A stretch of DNA of 64,000 bases from Euonymus europaeus. Its lineage: Eukaryota > Streptophyta > Magnoliopsida > Celastrales > Celastraceae. How positions within the stretch are numbered: the stretch's first letter is position 1; each line of letters opens with the position of its first letter. The notes beneath the pieces are model-generated. The model was not told where the DNA came from and ran no database searches. It worked only from the letters and a program-made list of their open reading frames with translations. A program made the position numbers and the translations under genes. Location: positions 756,501 through 820,500 of the forward strand of contig OY756965.1 in the NCBI GenBank assembly GCA_963580455.1, in the 5' to 3' direction. Positions 21,309 to 34,431 of this stretch are shown piece by piece.

Positions 21309-24300
21309 ATATCACTACCTTTTTGTTCCTGTTTGATTTCAGAGATCTGAGCAACAACCATATCGGAGGGAGTATTCCATCCAATTTGCCGGTTACTATG
21401 CAAAACTTGTATGTTTTAGCTTGATGTGAAGTAAAAGATTCATATTATGTTGAATTAACACCAGCTTGATGTGATTGTTTTTTTACATCTGCAGCTTTCT
21501 TTCCGCAAATCAGTTCTCTGGAAGCATCCCAGATTCTTTATCTTCTTTGACTTTATTGACAGACATGTAAGTTTGTAATTTGCATTATCTTACTGATGCC
21601 CAACAAGCTCTGATCTCGTTCCTTATAGAACTCACCCCTAATTTTAGTTTTTGAAGCCTTCAGGTCTCTAAATAACAACCTTTTAAGTGGAGAGATACCA
21701 GATGCTTTTCAGACACTTACAGGATTGATAAATCTGTTAGTTCCCATTGAATCTGTTAAGCATTTAATTTATTGGTTTACTTTCACATATTAAGTATATT
21801 TGATAAATCTATTCATTCTTTTGCAGAGATTTATCCAGCAACAATTTGAGCGGGGAACTACCTCCGTCTCTGGAAAATTTATCGCGTCTAACAACCCTGT
21901 GAGTTTCTTGTCATAGTGAGGTGTTTCTGATGAATTTTTTTTCTTGGTTATGATTCTCTTTGAACAAGGGTACCCTATTCATTCTTAAAAAATAAAACGA
22001 AAAAAATGGAAGCAAAAGATAGTGTACCCTGTAGCATCTCCATGAAGGAATCTAACTTCACCCTGGCAGACATTTACAGGAAAATCGGTTGTCTGGAACC
22101 CTGGATGTTTTGCAGGACCTTCCCTTGAGAGATTTGTATGTTTCTCGTTCATTTCCCAAATTTTCTTGTCTAAGTGAACCATCAAATTTTATTGTAGTTC
22201 ACAAGTTCGTGATCATTTGTGCATCTTCAGTAGTTTTTCCTGAATTTTTAAGTTATTGATTCTTGTCTTCTTTTAATCAGGAATATAGAGAATAATCTCT
22301 TCTCTGGTCCCATCCCTGATCAAATGCTAAGCATCCCCATTTTCAGGTGAGAAGTGCGAAATGGTTTGGTTTATATTACACAGGGAAGAGATCATCAGTT
22401 TTATAGGTTTTATAGGAAGCCCGTCAAAGCATACATTCATATATAAATGTGTCTGTCACAATTTTGGATATCATTAGTAGTGCGGATTTTATTAAGAAAT
22501 CTACCTACGGATTGACTGGCTAAATGTTAATTACAGTGAAGCACATACGAAGCTTCTGATTTTATGGCATTTTTCAGATGATGTACCCTGTGAGAGGAAA
22601 ACATAATTCAGTGTGATTTCTCCGTCTGACTAACAACTTTTTAGCTGATGGTAATATCTGGTATGCAGAAAAGATGGTAACCCATTTAATACCGCTGTTG
22701 CTCCATTACCTCCAACCCAATCTCCAGCATCGCGGTCTCCATCAACAGTTCCACCACGAGCACCAACTCCTCCTGGGGCACCATCTTTTTGGCATACTCC
22801 TGGGAGACATGCCGATGGCCCATCTTCTTCAGAAGAATCTAATGGAGGAACAAGAAAGTTTTGGACGAAAAAAAAAGTAGTTTGGATATCGATTGCTGGA
22901 GTGATGTTGTTCATAATCATGGCATTAGGATTTGTGCTCTTTATGCCAAGGTGTAATGTACGAAGGGAAGAGGCTGATGGAGCTTCTAAGCGGCATAGAG
23001 TAGGGGAATATGGAGGCCACAGAGAGAATCCAAGGGATAATGGGTCAATGACCCAATCAACCAATCAGATAGAAAAAGGTAAAATGTTCTCAGTTAGTCA
23101 TTGACTATGTCCATGGAAAACTCTCACTTTTCATCATTTTGTTGAAAATTTATGGCAGTTCCAAATGTGGGGGTTACGCGTCCAAAGGAGGATCATCAAA
23201 TAGAGAAAAGAAGAGCTGAAGCTGCTCCAAAGCAGCATAATGAGCAGGATAGAAATGTTCGACAGATGAGTGCGGTACCAAAGCGAGAGGATCATTCGAT
23301 AGACATGGGTGAATATGATATGATTTTGATGCCTCCTCCTCGTCCTTCTCCGCCTCCTCCCCCTCCTCCACCACCTCCTGCTGAGAAGGTCATTGTGAGG
23401 CCCATTTTGCCTACAAAAGGAACGACAGCAAAGCCTTCCTCCAAAGCTCCTAAAATCATCCCTTCTGCAAGGTCTTTCACAATTGCAGCCCTTCAGCAAT
23501 ATACAAACAGCTTTTCGCAAGAAAACCTTATTGGAGGGGGCATGCTGGGAAATGTCTATAGGGCACAGCTTCCTGATGGAAAGGTTTGATTATGGATTGC
23601 AAATAGTTTGGTTTCTAATTGGAAATGTCTTTTTTGGCGGTTGAGCAAAATAGAATATCTTTTACTTTTCATCACCTTTATTCTTTATTATATTGCTGTG
23701 CTTGCTCGATAGTCTCCATTAGTTTTATTAATATTCTGTTGCATCTCGCAACAGCTTCATTTTCTTTTTCTGCATGAATTGTTTTTTCTTACTCTTCTTT
23801 GAAAATAATTTCTTTATTACTAGAAGTTCTAGTGTTATACCATCCAGCATCAGATGAAAAACCTGATTGAGCTTATATGAAACTTCAAATAGATAGTACT
23901 TAGAGGGAATGGGTAGTCTAGTTGCCGCCGACATTTATATGGTGAAATCTTCTTTGATTGAGCAGTCATTTTCTATTATGTGAAAGGATTACTTCAGATT
24001 CTCATGTTTGACCTTTTGGGGGGACTTTTCACAGTTGCTTGCAGTAAAAAAGCTGGACAAGAGGGCTTCAGATCAGCAGAAAGATGATGAATTTCTTGAG
24101 CTGGTTAACAACATTGGCCTAATCAGGCATGCCAATGTTGTTGAGCTTGTGGGTTACTGTGCTGAGCATGGTCAAAGACTTCTGATCTATGAATATTGTA
24201 GCAACGGGACACTGCAGGATGCACTACACTCAGATGATGAATTGAGAAAGAAACTTTCTTGGAATACCCGCATTCGAATGGCACTTGGAGCAGCTAGAGC

Positions 24301-26132
24301 CTTAGAGTGAGTCAAACAACTTATATAACGTCAATATAGTCCTTAACTAGCAGTTCGCTGCTGATCTTTAAGTTGATGGGATCAGCTAGTGCCTCCAGAT
24401 ATGTTAGAACAAAAGCCAATTAATTAGGAAATGCTGAGACAGTTAATTTTGTAATTTGTTGTTATGACATGAAAGGAAAATGAAATTATGATTGATAATA
24501 AACAGTTCAGAAAGAATAGAAGCTCAAGCAACCATTGCAATATCTGTTCTGATTTTGTTGCTATTTTTCCAGATACTTGCATGAGATCTGTCAGCCGCCT
24601 GTAGTTCATCGAAATTTCAAGTCTGTAAATGTTCTCCTTGATGATGACCTTTCTATTCGTGTTTCTGATTGTGGCTTGGCTCCATTAATATCAAAAGGCT
24701 CTGTAAGTCAGGTAAGTCACATGTTTGTACTTTTAGCGTTATTTTTCCTATATGTAGCTGCTGTGACGAACGTTGGGCAATTTAAAATGTGCAGAGTTTT
24801 TCTTCTGAGGTTTTCTCCGAGTCCCTTGATGAAACTTGAAATTTATTTATAAATATATATGAAATGACAATATTTGGAGTACTTGTTTATGAACTGCATA
24901 GTATGTTAAAAAGTTATTGTGTGATGAAATGTGACTACGGGCCTTTTTGACTGATGATACTCCTTTCTGGATAGGAAGCTTGGAAGTTCTTTTCCTTTCA
25001 ATTTAAACACCATCCTTACTCCTTAGGTTTTTTTGTCTGGCTCCAGTGAATCCTTGTGACAGATTTCTGGTTGGCAATGTCTGGAACCTCACACACACAG
25101 TCTTCACAATTCCACTCAATATTATCTTCTTTCTGAAAATGAGGGAGTTGATAATACACTGATATTATCAGGATGTGCTAGGTGATAAGAATACTTCTTG
25201 TCATTGGGCTCTATAGACTATAATTTGAATTATTTTGCTTGCTTTCAGTTGTCAGGACATCTGCTATCAGCCTATGGATATGGAGCTCCTGAATTTGAGT
25301 CTGGAATTTATACTTATCAGAGTGATGTTTACAGCTTTGGTGTAGTTCTATTAGAACTTCTAACAGGTCGAAAGTCATATGACAGGTAATAAAATGAAAC
25401 CGTATTGTCTCCAAACTTAATTTCATTTTAATTCAACTGACATCTGTTTTTTCCAAATTTCGTTTAGGACACGAAATCGAGGGGAGCAATTGCTGGTGAG
25501 GTGGGCCATCCCCCAGCTTCATGACATCGATGCATTGTCCAGGATGATTGACTCCTCTCTTAATGGAGAATACACTGCTAAATCATTATCACATTTTGCA
25601 GATATTATTTCTCGGTGTGTCCAGGTGAGAATTTCAGTCTTCACCGTGTGTGGTATTGGCTACTGAGAGTCGAGACTCTTGCTTCATGTGGGTTTTAATT
25701 GGTTGAAGGACTTTTGCTTTACTTAGTGATTGTGTCTATAGGCCTGGAAAGTCCAGGGCATTTTCTCCGGAAATTATATTTTCTTTTCTATGGATATTGG
25801 CTTTGAGCATTATCATTAGCAGTACTACTACACTAGAAATTCTGTTGTGTGTGAGAAACTAAAGGAAATTGCTACGAGATGTGGCATCAATGACATGCTT
25901 GATGCTTCAGCTCTTGCCTGTTTAGCTGGGTTCACAGAATAATAAACATGGAAATGATTCAGTTGGATTCATATGCATGTGTTTGGTAACCATGCTTACT
26001 TGGTTTTTCTAGTAACTCTCACTGTTGTTGCAGTCGGAACCAGAATTCAGGCCACCAATGTCGGAAGTTGTCCAGGATCTGAAAGACATGATGCGAAGGG
26101 AATGCTCCGGCAATGAAACTAACGGGGACTGA
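20364..26132 (+). CDS. SRF3: STRUBBELIG-receptor family LRR kinase (SRF1/SRF3-like)
   Basis: Sixteen coding exons join to exactly 798 codons: 20364-20505, 20729-20858, 20959-21030, 21343-21408, 21495-21566, 21664-21735, 21827-21898, 22070-22135, 22281-22346, 22669-23078, 23159-23583, 24035-24306, 24573-24711, 25249-25385, 25468-25624, 26034-26132. Order: signal peptide, N-terminal SUB-type domain ([20 protein letters not shown]), about seven LRRs on 66/72-nt exons, a proline-rich linker, a membrane helix (about 324-345), a poly-Pro stretch and a kinase-like domain with AVKK (Lys 536). The catalytic loop has HRN (634-636) instead of HRD and the Mg loop DCG (654-656) instead of DFG, so it is an atypical kinase, as known for this family. 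Plasma-membrane receptor; Arabidopsis relatives act in tissue morphogenesis, iron response and immunity. SRF3 rather than SRF1 is a best guess. Confidence 0.9.
21263..21313. repeat. AT microsatellite in an SRF intron
   Basis: A run of (AT)n with two C interruptions inside the third intron of the receptor kinase gene, ending about 30 bp before the acceptor. Confidence 0.9.
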
Positions 26133-26879
26133 TAGATAATTTGTTTCTTGGATTACCGTCAACTTAGTGCAGAAATTTGATCTGCAAATTTTCAACACAG
26201 GATTACGCAACTACTGTAAAGAAGCTGCAGACGGATGCCCCCAAAAGCTCACATCCATTGCTTCCGACTTCCAAATCTTCCGGTCAATTATTTGTTATTC
26301 CATTGTTTCCTTAATTGTACAACAGTCTGTCACAGTAAATGTCCTGACCCAATTGTTTATATATATATTGCTCCTAAGGCCTTCAGAGGAGGAGTGGTCG
26401 ATTTTGTTACTAGCAGATTTCACTTTGCAAAGACAATCTAGAAACTACAAATCGCATGCTTTGAGCTTGCTGGGGATTATTGGGCGTTTAGTACCATTCT
26501 GTAAGTTTTCATCTTGTTAGGGTCAATCCTTTGACTGGTAAACACAAAGTAGCCTGCCTTGCTTGCCATGCAAGCAAATACCATTTGCGCAACTGCTCGA
26601 TTAAATGTCAGCCGTTGATCATGATATGTTTCAAGAATAAAATAAAATGACTTGACTTGCAAATTATTTTTTTTTCGTCGACGGTTATGATAATTTTGAG
26701 CGTATTCTAAATGGAAAATGATATGTATGACATATTTTGGAAACTCAATGGTAGTCCATATTTAGTTATTTTATTAATTTTTCTATTCTAATTAATTATT
26801 ATACTTTATTATACTATCTTAATCGATATGCTGAGCATTTATTTAATTTTGTAGTTTTATTCTAATTAATGATTAGTCT
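26133..26879. other. 3' region of the SRF gene and intergenic DNA
   Basis: 26133 to about 26520 is presumably the 3' UTR. The remainder is AT-rich with no exon. Confidence 0.4.
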
Positions 26880-27140
26880 GTTAGAGTTTAACAAATTTAT
26901 TTTTCTTTTAACACTTTTTGTTTAGGTTACAACATGAAAATTCAATATACGAATTTGTTAGGGTCTAGCAGAGTTTAGGTTATAACATATAAATTCAATA
27001 GAGTATGTTAGAGTTTAGCGAATCCGTTTGTGTTAGAATTTAACACTTAATATTTAGGTTATAACATGAAAATCTAATACACGAGCCTGCTATGATTTAG
27101 CTAATCCGTTCCTCTTAAGATTTAACACTTATTATTTAGA
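26880..27140. repeat. Imperfect tandem repeat, about 50-85 bp unit
   Basis: Three to four diverged copies of a unit containing TTAGAGTTTAGCGAATCCGT, ATTTAACACTTAATATTTAG and GTTATAACATGAAAATC, ending in an ACACGAGCCTG-like word. The copies start near 26880, 26958, 27007 and 27085. No coding content. It lies about 430 bp upstream of the SCAMP gene. Confidence 0.6.
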
Positions 27141-27573
27141 TACGGTTTACTAAAATATGAGTTATTTGTCATTATCCATTTTAAATTTATTTATTTAGTA
27201 ACACTAATTCCCGTATCAAAAAAGAAAAATAATTATAGTGGTTAATTTCGTAATATCATGAGATTCCGAGTTCGCTCAGCGAGTAATCCGCGCGTTTCCA
27301 TATTCGGTGACTTTTCCCTCTTTCTTCACGCGCGAATGCTTTTCCTTAATTCCGTTTTCCTAAGAATACCAGGAAAACAGAAGCCTTCCATTACTATCCT
27401 CTCTCCCTCTCTCTAAAACGATTGTTTTTCTTGTCTTTGACGCTCTCGATTCTCCACCCGATCCAGTCATTTCAAATCATAATTTTCTCCCAAATCCGCG
27501 TATTTTGTCACTACGTTGGATCTCTACGCCATTTATTTTCATTATCATAATTTAGATCTATTGTTTTGCCTCC

Positions 27574-30500
27574 ATGACTCGCTACGAATCTAACCCTTTC
27601 GCGGAAGAAGAAGTTAATCCGTTCGCGGTAAGTTGTGCACTTATCTATGTTGAGAAACACGTAACTGTTTATTTACACCTTTTGTAGATATCATATTTTG
27701 TGATTTGACTGTGTCGTTTTTTCTTCTTCTATGATTCGGGTGACTACGGAATTTTTCTCTGTTTTTGATTATTTGTTTCTCGGAATCGTTAGATCTGTTT
27801 CGTGCATTGACTTTAGAAGTTACCCTGAGGCTCGTGGATGGATTTGAATAGGTTTTTGGGGGTTGGTACTTGTGTTTAATTTTGTTTGTCCGTTTAATTA
27901 AAATTTACAATTGTCGCTCAAAACTATGGGAAATCTAGAGGATAAGTGCCATTGGATCCCATGCATGACTTTTTTTTGAAAAATATAATGGTAGTATTAC
28001 TCGGTATAAAGTTTATTGGCAGGTCTGTTTGAACTCGTGTATTGTGGGTTAATATATTTGATAGCAGCTTATTGCTGAATATCAATGATCACTTGAGAGA
28101 AAAAGGTATATTTGTTGATTTCAAATTAATAACATGTAGCTTGAACATTATGAACGAATAATTTGTGCTTTTCCTAGTTGCACTTGATAGACGTAATCTT
28201 CGAAATGGAGAAATTTTTGTTTTAATTTTCATGCAGGGATAAGTTATTGATGATGCATAATTTTGCCACGAGACAAGCACCAGACGTGCACTTAAATATC
28301 CAAGGATTAGCAATAGTTCTTCATCTTTATTTTCCTGCTTAATTTCAGGATCAAGCAAGTAAAGGAAAAGGGTCAGGGCAACCTAGTTATGGTGGAGGTC
28401 CCTTTTATATGACAGTAAATTCAGCCTCCCTCCTATTTCTTTACTCCTTGTACTTTTTAAAGTTGGATCGCAGTTGTTTAGTAGGCTCTTAATATTTATC
28501 TTTTGGTGAAATGGGGATGTTTAGATGTTTTCGGTTTCTTTTGTTTTTTTTAGAGGTTTTTTGTATGCATCCAAAAAAGAAAGGTTTTTGGACTACGTAT
28601 TGTTTACTGTGTAGAACTGGAACTGCGGGTTTGTATTTAGGTAGTCTATTACTGTCATTGTTTCCACCTTTTTTTGTTCTTTGTAGTTGGGATTGTTATT
28701 ATTACAGTTTTTGCAGGTTGTATTGTTAGTTGTGGCTTTATGGTGATTGTTTCTTGGAAGCTCTAATGTTTGTAGTGATCTTTTTTTCTTGTTGAGTGTG
28801 AGAAGTGTATGTCATGGTCAGAAACTTAGGACAACGATGCAACATGAATGCGATGTTCTTTCTTGGATATGATACACATTCTTCATATATTCGACGAGGC
28901 TTTTTAGTGTCCCCTGGAAGCCCAATTCAAGGCCAACTTTGGCAATATGTCTCAGAGGAGATATGGGAAAAATCTCAACTTTGCCTAGAAATTTGAGTTT
29001 CTCTCTTTCCATGATTGATCAATGGCTTCTTTATATAAGTAGGCAATAGCTTTAAAAACGGCATGTTAGGTATAGCGCTGGAACGTAGGAAACAAATTTA
29101 GTTTATGTGGAATCTGAGTAGGATGACATGCGAGTGATTCTGCAGGCTTTTCTCAGAGTAGATATTTTCCCCTTGCTTTCTAATTAGTTTGCGTTTTAGA
29201 TTTATCTAATAGATACATTTATCTTCAAACTTTTAGTTGCCTATTTTCTTAATAGTTTGACTTTCATGTATATGCTTTATGAAAAATTACTGGCATGATT
29301 TTTTTTCCTTATCTACTGTTTTTGTCGTTGCTTAGTTTGTTAACTTTGAGTTTTCACATATTTTCTAGAATCCTGGAAGTGTTCCTCCTGCAAATTCAAG
29401 GCTTTCACCCCTTCCTCCTGAACCTTATGATCGTGGTGCAACAATTGATATTCCTCTCGATAGTGGAAAGGTGCTCTAGGATTTTCAAGACTAGTTTTTT
29501 TCTTCTTTTATGATCTGGATGTCCTATATGAATGTTTGATATGATTTCTTTTTTCTATTTCAATCTCCAGGATCTGAAATCAAAAGAGAGGGAACTCCGA
29601 GCTAAAGAGACTGAACTGAAGAAGAGGGAGCAGGTGATAGTGGCATTCTAGCTTGCAAAAATGAATGCTTGATAATGTAGAAATTTACTTCTGAATAAAA
29701 TCAAGTTATTATTGATATGGTTAAGTATGAATCAAGTTTTTTTTTCCAGTTGTGATTCATATCATGCTTTTATTTGTTTGTATCCATGTCAATTTGCTAG
29801 GACTTAAGATAATTGGTAGCTGCTTGTGCTATTATAGGTTATATTCAGCAGTGTTGCAAATATCGGCCTAGTCGGCGACTAATCGGCCGACTAAGCGGTG
29901 ATCGGAGCTCGCCGCTCCGATAAGTGGTTAATCCAAGCCAAAAATCGGGTAACCGATTAATCGGCCCAAATCGGCATTAATCGGCCAAAATCGGCATTAA
30001 TCGGCCCAGCCCAAGATGCTTCAGCTCCTCGATGTTCTTCGTTTCTCTCTCTTCTGGTTTTGTTTGATCCTCTTCGTCTCTCTCTTCTGGTTTTGTTTGA
30101 TCCTCTTCGTCTCTCTCTTCTGGTTCTCACTTCGTCTCTCTCTTCTGGTTCTCACTTCGTCTCTCTCTATCTCTCACAGTCTCACTTCGTCTCTCTTCTG
30201 GTTCTGTGTTCGATCCTCTTCAAGTTCTCACTTCGTCTCTCTCTGTCCCTCTCTTCTTCTCTCCCTGTTCTCTTTTTATGTTCTGTTCTCAATTTTTATA
30301 TTAAAGTCTTCTTTTGTCCTTTCAAGCAATTAATTGAATCTATGGAAATCTGTATAAGGTTTAGAAGCGATGCTACGTTATTGGCCACAAAAGATAAAAG
30401 AGTAGGGCCCACAACTGATTAAAGAGTAGGGCTCACAATAGTCTTTTATCAGAAATTGGAGATAGCTTTTAATTTGGTTCAAATTTCACACATACCAAAG

Positions 30501-33030
30501 TTAGGCACAGATATTTTAATTAAAAAATATATATATGTATATGATATGTATTACATATATATTATTATTTTTTAATTAAAAAGTTCAAAACGATCAATCC
30601 GATTAATCCCCGACTAGTCCCCGATTAATCTAATTAATCCCTAGTCCCCGCGAACCGCCTAGTGGCCGACTAGCGATTTTTGCAACACTGATATTCAGGG
30701 TTGGTTTATGATTTGAGAATCTGTTAGGGTTGATAGTCAATGATTACATAGTTTTTTCCCTTGTTATCAATATATGTGTCATATCAGGAATCTGCTTGTT
30801 ATTATCTAAAGTTTGGAATTGAATATACAGAAGATGCATGCTTGTTTAACTTTAATTTGATCATACTTTTGACTAAGCAAATAAACGATGAAGATTAGTT
30901 CTAGAAGTATCTTGTTGGATTTTGTCAGAAGTTTCTATTCTTTATTTTGTTGTGGATGTATGAATTGGAAACATAATCCCCATTGGATAGAAGAATTGAT
31001 ATATGAGTTTGGCAATCCTCGAGATTCTAGGCTCTTAAGGCCAGTCACAAGGGATTTTTCTTAGTGTATATGTTGAGAGGGAATGCACATGCTTTTGGGG
31101 GATTAGTCTAAGGATGAGGACTTCTGTTGTCATCACAAAGTTATAACTTCAAATTTAAATCTGAAATTCTATTAGTTGCTGTCTTCACAGTATATTTATG
31201 TTTTCTTTTTTTGCTTCTAGAAAAATTATCCTTATACCAAGTAATTATTAATGTCGTGGTGCAGGAATTAAAACGGAGAGAAGACGCAGTATCACGAGGT
31301 ATGCTAATTGTTATGTTTATTGGCTTCTGTCTTTGATAAATTATGAGGATATATTCTCATTTTGCTGATAAATTGTGTTATCCTTACAGCTGGAATTGTC
31401 ATAGAGGAGAAAAATTGGCCACCATTTTTACCCATTATCCATCATGACATCGCAAATGAAATACCAATCCATCTGCAGAGGTTGCAGTATGTTGCATTTA
31501 CTACTTTGCTGGGTATGGTTTGTATATTTTGAAAGTCATCTTTTGAATGCTTATTGCTTCTTACTTCTTACTCTTTACTTAACCGTAGTAATCTCTTAAA
31601 TTTTTAGTTTTTAATATTTGATAAATTAGAAAAAATTGACATTTAATTTTAGAAAGAGTCTTTGGTAGTTGTGTGCTAGTCAGGCTGAGGTTGATTTTGT
31701 TAACTCTGCATTCTGACTGTGTTGTTGAACAACACAGATTTGTCATGCTCATACCAACCTGAATGTCTGAAATTGGTGATCTGCAGGTTTGTTCTTGTGT
31801 CTATTGTGGAATATTGTGGCAGTGACCACGGCCTGGATCAAAGGAGAAGGTTGTTATTGATGTGCATAGACCCATAACACATGTTATATACATCCATTTT
31901 CCTACATTTTTTGTCTGAACTCTCTTCTCTTGTAGGTCCAACGATATGGTTTCTTGCTATCATTTACTTTATATCAGGGGTTCCGGGGGCTTATGTATTG
32001 TGGTATCGCCCCCTTTACCGTGCGATGAGGTATCATTTGGGCATTCCTAACTGGTCTCTTAATTTTTTTCTCATCAGAATTCATTTGCAATATGAGGTTC
32101 CAGCTTTTCTGGAGAACCTGATATCTACTAATGAAAACTATGTTCTCCTACAGAACTGATAGTGCTCTGAAATTTGGGTGGTTTTTCCTTATTTACCTGG
32201 TAATCTTTTGTACATTCTTATTATTTCGATTTTTATTAATTTGTAGATATTCACTTTTGTTCCCTGATGCATCTATGCAGGTCCATATTGGCTTTTGCAT
32301 CCTTGCTGCAGTTGCTCCTCCAATTATATTCAAGGGGAAATCACTCGCGTAAGTTTCTTTGACTTCTGCATTCACTAAAATTTAGTTGAATACCAACGTT
32401 CTTACAATTGTACTTTGCTTTGTTCTGGAGAAAGTAGCTGTAATATCACGAAGAGAGGAATGTCTTATCTCTTATGCTGTTAGATAACCATGACTTTATT
32501 GGGAACTCTTTTATTTAGAAATTTGATATTTAACTTGTTGATAATATTGGAGTCATTTTCCACTGCACTGATTTTTGGCCTGATCTTTTGGACAGGGGTA
32601 TTTTACCTGCAATAGATCTTTTGAGCGGGAATGCGTTGGTTGGGGTAAGTTGAAAGATGGCCTCTTGGCCCTCTTTATTCCTACTGGACTTTGACAAATT
32701 TTGAAGCTACTTTTTTGCATACAATTTATTTAAATGGTCTGATGTTGATTGGCCATTATTGCCAATGTCTGAAACTTGTTTTACTTTCAGATATTTTACT
32801 TCATTGGATTTGGATTGTTTTGCGTTGAATCCGTGCTCAGTATTTGGGTTATTCAGGTCCACAATTTTGATTATCGATTCAAGATCATTGCTTCATAATT
32901 GTTGCTTTTGAAGTTCTTGGTCTCATTGAATTTCATTTTGCAGCAAGTTTACATGTACTTCCGAGGCTCTGGGAAAGCTGCAGAGATTAGGCGTGAGGCT
33001 GCTACGAGGACCATGATGTCTGCAGTATGA
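27574..33030 (+). CDS. Secretory carrier-associated membrane protein (SCAMP)
   Basis: Thirteen exons join to 305 codons (304 residues): 27574-27627, 28349-28414, 29369-29470, 29571-29633, 31265-31298, 31390-31512, 31787-31849, 31936-32029, 32154-32199, 32281-32348, 32596-32644, 32791-32856, 32944-33030. The N-terminus has two NPF motifs (residues 7-9 and 15-17), which bind EH-domain endocytic adaptors. A charged coiled coil ([17 protein letters not shown] and ELKRRED) is followed by the SCAMP core: [12 protein letters not shown], four membrane helices, the hallmark between helices 2 and 3 ([13 protein letters not shown]), and a cytosolic tail. SCAMPs are post-Golgi, trans-Golgi and plasma-membrane trafficking proteins. 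Length and layout match plant SCAMPs. The intron at 29634-31264 is enlarged by a hAT element (29849-30690). Confidence 0.92.
29849..30690. mobile_element. Non-autonomous hAT element, complete, with 8-bp TSD
   Basis: The 842-bp element lies between perfect 8-bp direct repeats ATATTCAG (29841-29848 and 30691-30698). Its ends are inverted: CAGTGTTGCAAATATCGG on the left and CGATTTTTGCAACACTG on the right. Subterminal regions carry repeated TAATCGG/CCGATTAA and CGACTAG motifs, typical of transposase-binding clusters. The inside has a pyrimidine-rich tandem repeat (about 30030-30290) built on CTTCGTCTCTCTCTTCTGG. No transposase is encoded, so it would depend on one supplied elsewhere. It sits in the SCAMP intron between exons 4 and 5, in DNA that can be spliced out. 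Confidence 0.9.
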
Positions 33031-33560
33031 TCTGTCTATATGGAATGGACAGATATGTACGCATTTACTTGGATTTCTCCTGGAACATTATGAGTTTCAA
33101 TCGCCCGAGGATTCCATACATGACTTGTTTTTACTCAGCGTTTGTTGATGTGTTCACGTTAGTAATATAAAACCATCATTCTTGATGAATGAAAAGGGTA
33201 GGATAGATCTGTTAGGAGAAGGTGGCCAACTTTAGGCAGACCTTGGCATATGATTCCCCATTGTTTTCTTTCATAGGATGCTCTTGTTTATATTTGTTTA
33301 TCACAGGTTTTTCTTTTCTTCTTTTTTCGTAAACAAAAGAACCAATTAAATGAGTTTTGCTGTTTTCTTTGCTACTATAGATTTTGCTTGAGCTCGTTAT
33401 ATTTGTGTATATATATGTTCTTGTTCAAAGGTACTTTTGTACTAATCTTTTAAGTCTCAACTCCATTTCTTTCACCTTTTCTATTATGAAAAGTGGAGTG
33501 GATGATTGAAAAGACTTTAGTGCAGGTTGGCAAGCAAGACTGCGAGAGGCACGTGCAAGT
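33031..33560. other. 3' region of the SCAMP gene
   Basis: Probable 3' UTR followed by AT-rich spacer. No other exon seen. Confidence 0.4.
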
Positions 33561-33589
33561 AGTTTGTTGGAGATATTGATCCAGTCTTC

Positions 33590-33795
33590 GATCATGGGCT
33601 AAAAACCCAACAAGCTCGGCCTGCAACAGGTCTCAAAGGCCGGGCTTGGGAAAAATTATAGGCCCATTTTATTTAGAGCTGGTGTCTGGCCCGCACTTTT
33701 GATAGGTCTGGGCAACAAGAACATAATCAAGGCCTGGCCCATTTTTATTTAATAGATATGCCCGGCCCGCACTTTTGATAGATCTGGCAAGCGAT
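33590..33795. repeat. Short direct repeat of about 75 bp (GGCCC-rich)
   Basis: Two imperfect copies (about 33661-33711 and 33736-33790) share GGCCCATTTT(T)ATTTA, GGCCCGCACTTTTGATAG and TCTGG. They lie inside a GGCCC-rich stretch resembling that at 9180-9780. Confidence 0.5.
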
Positions 33796-34224
33796 GCATA
33801 TACAAGATTAATGGGGGTTTCATCAAGAACCTAACAACTGCCACCGGCCCTCCTCATTCGAAGCAGTCCCAGTCCTCTTCATGGAACCTTAGTAACTACG
33901 ATAACTAGGTCAAACGTTCTATACATTTCCACGTGTACGCTCCAGATTTTAGCTCCATCGCATTCCCATTGTCTATCGCTGGCACCCCCAACTGTATTTC
34001 AGAGGTGTCATAAAATCGCAGGACCCGCTTCACATAATTTATACTTTGCTTTGATTAAACCCGGAACATCTCCCACCGCTCATTTACCAATTACACACTC
34101 GAAGTTGCTCGATCTTCAACTCCTGACGTTCATATACAAAAAAAACCAAATTCGCTGCCTTTGGTTCCAACTCCCAGCCGTCTGCTGCTGTGCTAAATTA
34201 GCCGAAGTAGTTCACTATTAAAAA

Positions 34225-34431
34225 ATGGCGTGCTTTTGCTTTCTGGTTGATCAGACGCGGAAGGTGCGGATAAGAAAGCCGGCGGCGGGGACGTGCAAGA
34301 GGTGTGGCGGCGGAGCAGGCGTGGCGGATATGAAAACAGCTACGAGGTTCTGCCATGTCCCTTTTTATTGGAAGTCTTGGAGAGCAGTTGTTTGTACTTT
34401 CTGTGGAGCTGTTCTTCGATCTTACAGATAA
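34225..34431 (+). CDS. Small conserved zinc-ribbon-like protein
   Basis: A 68-residue single-exon protein with a clear ATG after an A-run. It reads MACFCFLVDQTRKVR, a basic stretch, GTCKRCGGGAGVADMKTATR, FCHVPFYWKSW, then VCTFCGAVLRSYR. Two CxxC pairs (CKRC and CTFC) about 34 residues apart could bind one zinc ion as a ribbon. I know this layout from short uncharacterised proteins found widely in land plants; some databases give them unrelated enzyme names. Function unknown. Gene-like features are the high conservation of motif, normal length and a short 3' flank. Confidence 0.7.
   Translation: MACFCFLVDQTRKVRIRKPAAGTCKRCGGGAGVADMKTATRFCHVPFYWKSWRAVVCTFCGAVLRSYR

Noticed and set aside
23134..23520. 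128-codon frame on the minus strand
   Set aside because: Antisense shadow of the proline-rich exon of the SRF gene.
30016..30422. Two overlapping reading frames of 105 and 120 codons
   Set aside because: They are low-complexity translations of the pyrimidine-rich tandem repeat inside the hAT element; there is no protein-like composition.
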